A DNA stretch of 7,267 nucleotides from Prevotella sp. (GTDB taxonomy: Bacteria; Bacteroidota; Bacteroidia; Bacteroidales; Bacteroidaceae), in the NCBI GenBank assembly GCA_024681875.1, contig JAILAA010000208.1:1-7267 (forward strand). Direction: 5' to 3'. The notes below the pieces were generated by a model that searched no databases, was not told the origin of the DNA, and saw only the letters and a list, made by a program, of their open reading frames with translations. The position numbers and the translations under genes are program-made. Each line of letters starts with the position of its first letter. The first letter of the stretch is position 1. Of this stretch, positions 1 to 5,016 are shown piece by piece.

Positions 1-252
1 TTCCTTGATATCTGTGAGAGAATACCATACCGCAGAATTGCGGGAATCTCCCAACTTAACAGGAACCAACAAATTGTCCTCACGCCATTTCTTTAGCATG
101 ATTGGCTGATAGCCCATCTTCTCCAAATAACGCTTGGCCTCTGACTGCTTAATGCGGTCATTCTCAGGATCCATTGTCTTGATGTATCTCTGAACACCTA
201 TATCGGCGGAGGTGGAAATGATGTTTCTTAAATCATTCAAACTAATTCTCAT
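1..252 (-). CDS. Excisionase-like winged-helix protein, partial (C-terminus off the left edge)
   Basis: An open frame begins at an ATG (position 252) and runs leftward for 84 codons to the window edge without a stop. The translation starts MRISLNDLRNII and has the core QSEAKRYLEKMGY, then LKKWREDNLLVPVK, then SAVWYSLTDIKE. An alpha-helical segment, a second helix with a Lys/Arg-Trp pair, and a beta wing that contacts DNA are the pattern of excisionase/MerR-type winged helix-turn-helix proteins. Small proteins of this type are common in Bacteroidetes phages and integrative elements, where they act in excision or early gene control. It is transcribed away from the CI-like regulator at 576-1058, as phage early genes often are. 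A good leftward promoter lies at 487-517, which would give a leader of roughly 230 bases. Reading frame and start are clear; the precise role is inferred from fold resemblance only. Confidence 0.72.
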   Translation of the reverse strand, partial: MRISLNDLRNIISTSADIGVQRYIKTMDPENDRIKQSEAKRYLEKMGYQPIMLKKWREDNLLVPVKLGDSRNSAVWYSLTDIKE

Positions 253-307
253 TTTTTCAATACTGTTATCCTATGCCCGATTGTGGTTCAGGCTTTGTTT
301 TTCTAAG

Positions 308-360
308 AATCGGCGTCTAATATTGGCCTTTTTTATGGCTTTTTGAGGAATAATCGGCGT
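308..360. repeat. Two direct AATCGGCGT repeats, candidate operators
   Basis: AATCGGCGT occurs exactly at 308-316 and 352-360, 44 bases apart and on the same strand. The core AATCGG also occurs on the minus strand at 277-282, and ATCGGCG lies inside the flanking gene at 202-208. Related AATCGACGC copies lie on the far side of the regulator gene, at 1086-1094 and 1097-1105. Position in the leader of the leftward transcript, next to a DNA-binding regulator, suggests operator sites. This is inference; recombinase arm sites are an alternative. Confidence 0.35.
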
Positions 361-470
361 AAATCCTCATTTTTTTGTGCGAGATTCAACATTTTAACGC
401 TCATTTCTTTTGAAATCCAATCTTTTATTGTATATTTGCACCCAAAATAAGTAGCCCTATATGGATGCAT
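333..470 (-). CDS. Possible 45-residue leader ORF, unknown function
   Basis: From an ATG at 468-470 a frame runs leftward for 45 codons to a TAA at 333-335; it begins MHPYRATYFGCKYTIKDW and ends RRLFLKKP. The start lies only about ten bases downstream of the expected start point of the leftward promoter at 487-517, so it would be the first frame on that transcript, ahead of the excisionase-like gene. The longer version of the frame, from a GTG at 515, overlaps the promoter itself and cannot be made from it. The product is basic and shows no motif I recognise. The region also carries the opposing promoter and the AATCGGCGT repeats, so the frame may be a chance opening in regulatory DNA. Confidence 0.25.
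   Translation of the reverse strand: MHPYRATYFGCKYTIKDWISKEMSVKMLNLAQKNEDLRRLFLKKP
409..438 (+). promoter_or_regulatory. Rightward Bacteroidetes-type promoter for the CI-like regulator
   Basis: TTTG at 409-412 and TATATTTG at 431-438 are separated by 18 bases, a close match to the Bacteroidetes -33/-7 consensus (TTTG, about 19 bases, TAnnTTTG). Transcription would begin near 445 and reach the regulator ATG at 576 after a leader of about 130 bases. It points toward the leftward promoter at 487-517, so the two transcripts would overlap by a few tens of bases. Confidence 0.6.
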
Positions 471-486
471 CTCTTGAAAACGGCTG

Positions 487-517
487 CAAAGGTAGAACTT
501 AATTCTATATTCCACAA
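487..517 (-). promoter_or_regulatory. Leftward Bacteroidetes-type promoter for the excisionase-like operon
   Basis: On the minus strand, TTG (515-517) and TACCTTTG (487-494) are separated by 20 bases, matching the phylum consensus. The expected start point is near 480. It would drive the excisionase-like gene beginning at 252 and possibly the small frame beginning at 470. It faces the rightward promoter at 409-438, so the two polymerases would run into each other. Confidence 0.6.
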
Positions 518-575
518 GGGTTTTCTTGTAAAAAGCAATATTTTAACATTGAATTTAACATAGTTTTACTATTCT

Positions 576-1058
576 ATGAGAATAATAGACAGGTTTGACC
601 TTTACATGAAGGAGAAGGGACTGAATGACAATCGCGTTACAGTCCAGCTTGGTTTGTCAGTAGGTTCTATTGGTAAGTCCAGAAAAGAAGGACGCGACCT
701 CTCGAAGAAGGCTGTTGCCAAGATTCTTGCTTACTACAACGATCTTGACGAGACATGGCTCTTGACCGGAAACGGCGAAATGCTGTGCGAGCCGAGAGTG
801 AAGGAAGAGGAGCAGAAACCTACTCAGGAGGACAGGAAATCTTCAACCCGTTCAACCATTGAGAAACTTGTTGATGGTATCTGCAGTACGGAATCCATCA
901 TTGAAAAATTGGTGGATGAAATCTCCAAATCACACGACCTTGTCGCTAAGCAGCAAGAACAGATGGATCGTGTTCTGACTATGCTGGAGTCAGAAAGAAT
1001 GGATAAAGGCGAACTGGAGAAAATTCTCAAGAAGAAGTACGAGGGTTCTTTGAAATAA
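576..1058 (+). CDS. CI-like helix-turn-helix regulator with coiled-coil tail
   Basis: A 160-residue protein starting MRIIDRFDLYMKEKG. Residues 1-70 match the DNA-binding domain of Bacteroidetes phage-type CI/XRE regulators: an opening helix, a helix-turn-helix around residues 21-50 (VTVQLGLSVGSIGKSRKEG), and the signature LDETWLLTGNGEML at 57-70. Many relatives continue into an S24 (LexA-like) self-cleaving peptidase domain, but here none is present. After a charged linker (72-92) the rest is predicted coiled coil, including a 14-residue tandem duplication at 94-107 and 108-121 (core IEKLVD) and a Lys/Glu-rich end. The tail could give oligomerisation in place of the peptidase domain, and an SOS-type induction by self-cleavage would then be absent. 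It is divergent from the excisionase-like gene and probably controls the region between them. The DNA-binding role is well supported; the target sites and any prophage link are inferred. Confidence 0.82.
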   Translation: MRIIDRFDLYMKEKGLNDNRVTVQLGLSVGSIGKSRKEGRDLSKKAVAKILAYYNDLDETWLLTGNGEMLCEPRVKEEEQKPTQEDRKSSTRSTIEKLVDGICSTESIIEKLVDEISKSHDLVAKQQEQMDRVLTMLESERMDKGELEKILKKKYEGSLK

Positions 1059-1084
1059 AATCTTAAAAATAATAACGGGTGCTG

Positions 1085-1142
1085 AAATCGACGCAAAATC
1101 GACGCAAACCCGATTTTCGATAAAGTCGCAAACATCGATAAA
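1085..1142. repeat. Cluster of short TCGA-type direct repeats after the regulator gene
   Basis: AAATCGACGCA is tandemly repeated without a gap at 1085-1095 and 1096-1106. It is followed by TCGATAAA at 1117-1124 and again at 1135-1142. CGCAAA occurs at 1092, 1103 and 1127. The stretch is non-coding, just after the stop of the regulator at 1058. It resembles iterated protein-binding sites, such as recombinase arm sites, operators or iterons, but nothing in the sequence decides between these. Confidence 0.55.
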
Positions 1143-1148
1143 CAGAGG

Positions 1149-1379
1149 GTGTGCCAACATATAAATCCTGATATCTTGGAACAGACGATCAGGAATAAAG
1201 AGCAGAAACTAATTGCTTATAAAGAAAAACATAAAGACTTATACGAATTTTGGCTAATTGTTTATGTGAACATGTATGAATATGATTATTTCAAAAAAAT
1301 GGCCCTCCCAATGATTAGTACATCCTATAACAGGATTTATCTAACTCATATAGCAGATAGGGTGTTAAGAATTAAGTAG
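1149..1379 (+). CDS. Hypothetical small AT-rich ORF
   Basis: A frame from a GTG at 1149 to a TAG at 1377-1379 encodes 76 residues beginning MCQHINPDILEQ. It is lysine- and tyrosine-rich, with a plausible helical start (LEQTIRNKEQKLIAYKEKHK) and no recognised motif. The frame stays open upstream to 1086 but contains no ATG or GTG there, so the GTG start is the best available, with little sign of a promoter. Base composition is clearly more AT-rich than the metabolic genes to the right, which suits mobile or phage-derived DNA. It may also be the end of a decayed gene. I do not recognise the family. Confidence 0.4.
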   Translation: MCQHINPDILEQTIRNKEQKLIAYKEKHKDLYEFWLIVYVNMYEYDYFKKMALPMISTSYNRIYLTHIADRVLRIK

Positions 1380-1430
1380 GTTCTAAGTATCATGGGGACA
1401 GATTCTTGATTCTCTATAACGAATAAAAAC

Positions 1431-1472
1431 TTCGGGAGACCGCCGCTGTATCGCCAGCGCTAACCTCCCGAA
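1431..1472. terminator. Hairpin between converging units, likely terminator
   Basis: TTCGGGAG at 1431-1438 pairs perfectly with CTCCCGAA at 1465-1472, and within the loop CGCTG (1444-1448) pairs with CAGCG (1455-1459), giving a two-tier stem. The sequence TCTCTTTT follows on the plus strand. It lies after the rightward ORF ending at 1379, so rightward termination is the simplest reading. Confidence 0.5.
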
Positions 1473-1514
1473 TCTCTTTTCCGCCCACTTGTTAACTCAA
1501 TATTGCTTACAAAC

Positions 1515-1566
1515 GCAAGGGCGGGAAGCCGCGCCGACATCCTCGGCCTCGGCATCCCGCCCTTGC
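1515..1566. terminator. Long GC-rich hairpin, possible terminator or palindromic repeat
   Basis: GCAAGGGCGGGA (1515-1526) pairs with TCCCGCCCTTGC (1555-1566), a perfect 12-bp stem. Inside it GCCG (1528-1531) pairs with CGGC (1550-1553) and GCCGA (1533-1537) with TCGGC (1543-1547). Neither side carries a strong T-run, so it may be a terminator for the leftward PIN gene or a repetitive palindromic element. It sits next to the Rpn-like relic. Confidence 0.5.
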
Positions 1567-1586
1567 ATTTCCTACATTATTACAGC

Positions 1587-1652
1587 CTATAGCCTCTCTA
1601 TTTCCTCTGCCTTCAGGCCGGTTATCCCAGCAAAGAATCCGTTCTTGATTAT
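1587..1652 (-). pseudogene. Relic of an Rpn-type nuclease/transposase C-terminus
   Basis: Read on the minus strand, this stretch gives IIKNGFFAGITGLK followed by AEEIERL and a TAG at 1587-1589. The pattern of NG, then ITGL, then EEIE and Leu just before the stop is how Rpn family (PD-(D/E)XK nuclease, putative transposase) proteins usually end. The intact family has some eight more residues between NGF and ITGL, so this piece seems internally deleted as well as lacking everything upstream. It touches the stop of the PIN gene, in another frame. The match is short and rests on memory of the family, so it is tentative. Confidence 0.35.
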
Positions 1653-2079
1653 TCTTTCGCAAGCATATCAAGGAATTGTTGAGGTTCATAGACTTCAATC
1701 TCTGTGGCATTGAAGTCGCTGCTGTTGCGCGTTATGATGGCATCTGCTCCTTCACGGACGGCAGAATAATACTGCATAGCATCCTCGAAGTCGGAGAAAC
1801 GGGATGCGATGGCCTCGTCAACGATAAAAGAATCAACGGGCGTGACATTGCACATCGTGACGAACTCCGCAAACTTGCGGACGATGGCCTCATTTTGACA
1901 ACTTGTGATGTGCCTCCAATATGAAACTTGCCGTGGCAAACGACATGGCAGATACAAGCAGGCCGAATTCATGTTGCAGACCCCAACTGCACTATCTGAG
2001 CGGCAGGTTCGAAGAACTGGCCGCGACGGGCAAGATAGTCAATGAGGATGTTGGTGTCGAGAAATACTTTCTTCATCAT
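1649..2079 (-). pseudogene. PIN-domain toxin (VapC-like) disrupted by two frameshifts
   Basis: The leftward gene opens at 2079 with MMKKVFLDTNILIDYL, the conserved start of a PIN-domain ribonuclease with the first catalytic Asp at residue 8. That frame stops at 1969-1971 after 36 codons. The protein continues in a second frame (LQHEFGLLVSAMSFATASF) and then in a third (NEAIVRKFAEF, SRFSDFEDAMQYY, IITRNSSDF) to a TAA at 1649. Removing one base from GGGG (1981-1984) and one from AAAA (1893-1896), both as read on the minus strand, restores a 142-residue protein with the acidic sites D8, D96-E98-D99 and D121. Intact relatives are toxins that cleave RNA and are held in check by the co-transcribed antitoxin. 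Its start overlaps the antitoxin stop by ATGA. As it stands, no full toxin can be made. Sequencing error is possible, but the neighbouring long genes are intact. Confidence 0.82.
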
Positions 2080-2186
2080 CCATGCTTTTTTAGTAGATAG
2101 TCCAGACGAGCCTTGTCGTAGTCGAAATCATCTGGCAGAGGCTCAATGTTCTCTACGAGCCTCATCACTTCGGGCGAGATACCCAT
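2076..2186 (-). CDS. Short antitoxin partner of the PIN toxin
   Basis: A 36-residue frame from the ATG at 2184-2186 to a TGA at 2076-2078 gives MGISPEVMRLVENIEPLP and then DDFDYDKARLDYLLKKHG. The motif LP-(D/E)-DFDY followed by a short basic helix and YL is shared with the C-terminal toxin-binding part of Bacteroidetes DUF6364-type antitoxins. Here it stands alone, without the N-terminal ribbon-helix-helix DNA-binding part. A TAnnTTTG promoter core 20 bases upstream shows that the short form is likely the real gene and not merely a truncated end. The stop shares the bases ATGA with the toxin start, the usual arrangement for translational coupling. With no DNA-binding domain it may not autoregulate. 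Now that the toxin gene is broken, the antitoxin may have no partner left to restrain. Confidence 0.68.
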   Translation of the reverse strand: MGISPEVMRLVENIEPLPDDFDYDKARLDYLLKKHG

Positions 2187-2205
2187 ATTTTATGATTTAC
2201 GTCCG

Positions 2206-2213
2206 CAAAGATA
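2206..2213 (-). promoter_or_regulatory. Promoter -7 box for the antitoxin-toxin pair
   Basis: The minus strand reads TATCTTTG here, a match to TAnnTTTG. Transcription would begin near 2199, only about 13 bases before the antitoxin ATG at 2186. No clear TTTG -33 box is seen at the expected distance, so this may be a weak or regulated promoter. Confidence 0.5.
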
Positions 2214-2314
2214 CAGTTTTTCCGCGAACTCTTGTCATTGGATGCCGAAAATCTTCCAATATTTAACGTTCTGAAAAGTAATCTACGGTTTCGGAGGGGC
2301 AGAAACGCAAGTGC

Positions 2315-3808
2315 TTATTGTTGAAGTCTCTTGAAAATCTTGGTCATCGTCTCGGGAGCGAGCGGTGTGAGGTCTTGTAGTTTCAGAGACTTCACCATGT
2401 GGAGTGTGCCCTGTTTGTATTTCTGAAAATGTGCGGTCTGGATGTGGTGCTGGTAGGCTTGTTGCGAGGCGTAGATCTCAAGGATGCGAATCTGCGTGGA
2501 GTCCTCCTTGGTCTGTGTGGGGAACAGGCAGACGACGCCGGGTTCCTCGGCGAGGCTTGCCTTTTGTATCTCGGCGGCAGCGGCGAGGTATTCCTTCAGA
2601 TACTGGGGATAAACCTCGATTTCGGCCAGGCGGAAGAGCATACTGTCAGTTGTGCGACTAACGGCAGACGGCTTTTCTGCTGTCTGACCATATAGCCACT
2701 GCGAATTCTTGTGGAGTATCATCTCGCGGAATGGTGCGAGGTCTGGCTCGTCGCTCAGATACTGCTTCATCCGATAGAGGCTCTGCGTGAGTACCTGCGG
2801 AGCGACGTATGGATAGTCGGAGCCATAGAGCAGATGGTCGGGGGTGGTGATGGTGAGCAGCATGCGGATGACCTCGGGCGAATGGGCACCGGCAAGGTCG
2901 TAGTAGAGGGCTGCGAGGTTGGCTTCATAATCTATCTCGCCCACCATCTTGTTGGCCTGCATCACGGGGGTCAGCGACTTCATGCGAGGCACAGCCAGTG
3001 GCAGGTAGGCTCCGCAATGGGGCACCACCACCTTCACATTTGGATAGCGAGCCAATACATTTCGTGAAATCATGTTCGTCACGGCGCGGGTGGTCTCCGA
3101 GAGGTATTCCTGCATGGCAAGCGGTGTCTGCTGCATCACCTGACGATTGACAGGTTCCGGGCGATGGGGATGCAGGATGACGACTGCCCGTCGCTCGTTC
3201 AAGACCGAGAAGAGCGTGTCGAGTTCTGGCGCACCGAGGTATTGCCCACCAACGTTGACTTCGTCTTCGTCCGTCGCGACTCGGCCATTCAAGCAAGCTT
3301 GATGGCTCTCGCTGTTCCGGACGTTGACTTCGTCTTCGTCCGTCGCGACTCGGCCATTCAAGCAAGCTTGATGGCTCTCGCTGTTCCGGACGTTGGTAGC
3401 CAGCTTGATGCCATCGGCCTTCAGCGTGTCGAGTGCATAGATGGCCTCGCAGATGGCTTTGGAGACATCGGGCAGTGGAAGGGAAGCACAGAACAGGAAT
3501 CGCCCGGGGTGTTCGCGCTTGATGCGAGCGGCGGCCTCGTTGGTTTGTCTCACTATTTCAGAAGACGAAGGCTGCGGAGCCGCTAACGTCAGCACCGATG
3601 TTTGCACACCAGCCTCGTCCATCCATCTGAGATGCTCCCTCACGTCGTATTTCGGCAAGGGGAATCCCTCATCCATCAGTCGTCCCTCGTTCTCCAAGGC
3701 AGACACAAACTCAGGAGTGATGAGGTGACTATGCACATCCACCACACCCTGAGCCATTGTCGAAGTTGCAATCATCGTTGCAAATATAATAGTCCTAATC
3801 CTTTTCAT
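2315..3808 (-). CDS. Exported amidohydrolase fused to an ABM-like domain
   Basis: A 497-residue protein. Residues 1-19 look like a signal peptide (basic MKRIR, hydrophobic core, cut near MAQG), so it probably acts in the periplasm. Residues 22 to about 370 form an amidohydrolase-2 (ACMSD-like) TIM barrel: metal ligands H26 and H28 in VDVHSH, H213/H215 in LHPHRP, H264 in VPHCGAYLP and D331 in YGSDYPY. The family includes metal-dependent decarboxylases and hydrolases of small aromatic acids; the substrate here is unknown. Residues 389-497 resemble an antibiotic-biosynthesis-monooxygenase (ABM, dimeric alpha-beta barrel) domain, with LAEIEVYPQYLKEYL and a closing HMVKSLKLQDLTPL. Residues 139-184 are two perfect 23-residue copies (NVRNSESHQACLNG...) inserted between KLAT and GGQYLG, where relatives run straight on. 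The gene follows the aldo/keto reductase by 51 bases on the same strand and is probably co-transcribed with it. Frame and both domains are clear; activity in the presence of the insertion is uncertain. Confidence 0.88.
   Translation of the reverse strand: MKRIRTIIFATMIATSTMAQGVVDVHSHLITPEFVSALENEGRLMDEGFPLPKYDVREHLRWMDEAGVQTSVLTLAAPQPSSSEIVRQTNEAAARIKREHPGRFLFCASLPLPDVSKAICEAIYALDTLKADGIKLATNVRNSESHQACLNGRVATDEDEVNVRNSESHQACLNGRVATDEDEVNVGGQYLGAPELDTLFSVLNERRAVVILHPHRPEPVNRQVMQQTPLAMQEYLSETTRAVTNMISRNVLARYPNVKVVVPHCGAYLPLAVPRMKSLTPVMQANKMVGEIDYEANLAALYYDLAGAHSPEVIRMLLTITTPDHLLYGSDYPYVAPQVLTQSLYRMKQYLSDEPDLAPFREMILHKNSQWLYGQTAEKPSAVSRTTDSMLFRLAEIEVYPQYLKEYLAAAAEIQKASLAEEPGVVCLFPTQTKEDSTQIRILEIYASQQAYQHHIQTAHFQKYKQGTLHMVKSLKLQDLTPLAPETMTKIFKRLQQ
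3252..3389. repeat. Perfect 69-bp tandem duplication inside the amidohydrolase
   Basis: Units 3252-3320 and 3321-3389 are identical base for base, and the first six bases of a third copy (ACGTTG) follow at 3390-3395. The unit is 23 codons long, so the frame is kept. Each unit contains a palindrome (3284-3306 and 3353-3375) in which GCCAT and CAAGC pair with GCTTG and ATGGC around a two-base loop, with one bulged T. Since relatives lack the whole 46 residues, the first unit seems to be an inserted element and the second its duplication. Confidence 0.93.
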
Positions 3809-3825
3809 GTCGAGTCTATTTATTA

Positions 3826-3860
3826 CTCCCCTCCATTTAGAGAGGGGCTGGGGGTGGGTC
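3826..3860. repeat. GC-rich Bacteroidetes intergenic repeat in the operon gap
   Basis: The 35 bases run CTCCCCTCCATTTAGAGAGG and then GGCTGGGGGTGGGTC. CCCCTC (3828-3833) pairs with GAGGGG (3842-3847). I recognise close variants of this sequence as a dispersed intergenic repeat in Prevotella, Bacteroides and other Bacteroidetes. It fills most of the 51-base gap between the aldo/keto reductase stop and the amidohydrolase start, where it could weaken read-through or stabilise the upstream message. Confidence 0.55.
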
Positions 3861-4795
3861 TACTCCATCGAGTGTTCCCAACCGCCACGAGTGTCAATGC
3901 CGGTGGCGTCGGCCAGTGCTTCGAGTCTGGCCACTTCCTCGGCAGTCAGCTGAATCTTGGCGGCCTCAGCAGCCTCAATGACGTGACGCTCCTTCGTGGC
4001 TCCGATGATGGGCAGCGTGCCCTTGGCGATGGCCCAGGCAATACCAATCTGAGAGCATGAGGCACCATACTTCTGCCCGATGGCGGTCATCTCGCCCGTC
4101 AGCGCCTCCAACTGGGGCAGCACGGGGTTGTATTTTTTACCGCGGTCGCTCTCCTCGGGCAGTGGGTTCTCCTTATTATATTTACCAGAGAGTGCTCCCT
4201 GCTCCAGCACCATATAGGCCCAGAACTCGATGCCGTTCTCCTTGCAGTAGTCGAGCACCCCACCCTTCTCCGACGAGCGGTAGAGCAGCGAGAAGTGGTT
4301 CTGCACGGCACTCACCTTGAAGCCAGCCTCGCCTAAGATTTCGTTGGCACGCTGAATTTCCTTGATGTTATGGTTCGACACACCCACGCGCTTCACCTTA
4401 CCCGACTGCAACAGGGGAATCAGTCCCGGTGTCCAGCGCTCAACGTCCATAGGGTTGTGAATCCAGTAGATGTCAATATAGTCGCAGCCCATGCGCTCGA
4501 TAGAGGCATCGGCCATCTTCTCAACACTATTCTCAAACATCTCAGCAAGCTGCGGGGTGAACTTGGTTGATACCTCCACGTCCTCGCGCTTCACACCTGC
4601 CACAAATGTTCCGAGAATCTTCTCCGACTCGCCCATACCATAGACGGTAGCCGTGTCCCAGAGGTTCAGCCCGGCTTTCATGGCTGCGTCAAACACAGGT
4701 CTGAGGTTTTCTACGTCGGTCTTACTCCCAAATACGGCATCTCCACCGAATGCTCCTGCGCCCCAGGCCCAGGTTCCTAATGCAATCTTACTCAT
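3860..4795 (-). CDS. Aldo/keto reductase
   Basis: A 311-residue NAD(P)H-dependent oxidoreductase of the aldo/keto reductase superfamily, cytoplasmic, reducing aldehydes or ketones; the substrate cannot be told. The catalytic tetrad is complete: D47 and Y52 in NLWDTATVYG, K78 in VSTKF, H113 in YWIHNPM. The cofactor-site signature near the end, LPIIGATKERHV, is also present, and length is normal for the family. I chose the ATG at 4795 (MSKIALGTWAWG) over an upstream start at 4846. The longer form would begin upstream of the promoter box at 4824-4831, and the added 17 residues do not resemble the family. The gene has its own promoter and probably continues into the amidohydrolase 51 bases downstream. 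The pair might act on one substrate, with reduction in the cell and hydrolysis or decarboxylation outside, but this is a guess from context. Confidence 0.93.
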   Translation of the reverse strand: MSKIALGTWAWGAGAFGGDAVFGSKTDVENLRPVFDAAMKAGLNLWDTATVYGMGESEKILGTFVAGVKREDVEVSTKFTPQLAEMFENSVEKMADASIERMGCDYIDIYWIHNPMDVERWTPGLIPLLQSGKVKRVGVSNHNIKEIQRANEILGEAGFKVSAVQNHFSLLYRSSEKGGVLDYCKENGIEFWAYMVLEQGALSGKYNKENPLPEESDRGKKYNPVLPQLEALTGEMTAIGQKYGASCSQIGIAWAIAKGTLPIIGATKERHVIEAAEAAKIQLTAEEVARLEALADATGIDTRGGWEHSME

Positions 4796-4823
4796 ATTTT
4801 CTAATTGTTTTGATTTGTTGGTG

Positions 4824-4857
4824 CAAAGGTACGGTGAATCCGTCATACATAGCCTAA
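4824..4857 (-). promoter_or_regulatory. Promoter of the aldo/keto reductase-amidohydrolase unit
   Basis: The minus strand has TACCTTTG at 4824-4831, a strong -7 box. TTAG at 4854-4857, 22 bases upstream, is a weak candidate -33 box. Transcription would begin near 4817, about 22 bases before the ATG at 4795; this supports the shorter start. Confidence 0.55.
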
Positions 4858-5016
4858 CCGTTTTACTGATAAATCAACCAATTTTACGGATTTAGCGTTT
4901 TTATGCGGTTCTTCCGCTTTTTTAGTTGGTCGATTATTACGCACCGCAGACTTGTCTCTCTCTCTGCTGTTATGTCTGGCCAACATAAAACACGGATCGC
5001 GTCTTTCAAAAACCAA
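4846..5016. other. Intergenic region with two small hairpins
   Basis: No gene is evident. GCGG (4905-4908) and CCGC (4914-4917) form a small stem followed by six T on the plus strand, the shape of a rightward terminator, though no rightward gene precedes it. TTATGT (4970-4975) and ACATAA (4983-4988) form an inverted repeat around CTGGCCA. A short TC run (4955-4965) lies between. The leftward small gene ending at 5017 has no clear terminator here. Confidence 0.4.

Noticed and set aside
1394..1412. GGGGACAGATTCTTGATT resembles end motifs I associate with REP/Y1-transposase elements
   Set aside because: Only one short copy is present with no partner motif or transposase gene, so it may be chance.
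3252..3395. Possible CRISPR array because of repeated units with palindromes
   Set aside because: The repeats are contiguous with no spacers and are inside a coding frame.
3164..3586. 140-residue open frame opposite the amidohydrolase
   Set aside because: It is a shadow: the amidohydrolase frame has motifs, signal peptide and complete domains, while this one is open because of the codon bias and the 69-bp repeat.
4796..4846. 17-residue N-terminal extension of the aldo/keto reductase
   Set aside because: It overlaps the TACCTTTG promoter box and does not look like the family's start; the ATG at 4795 fits both.
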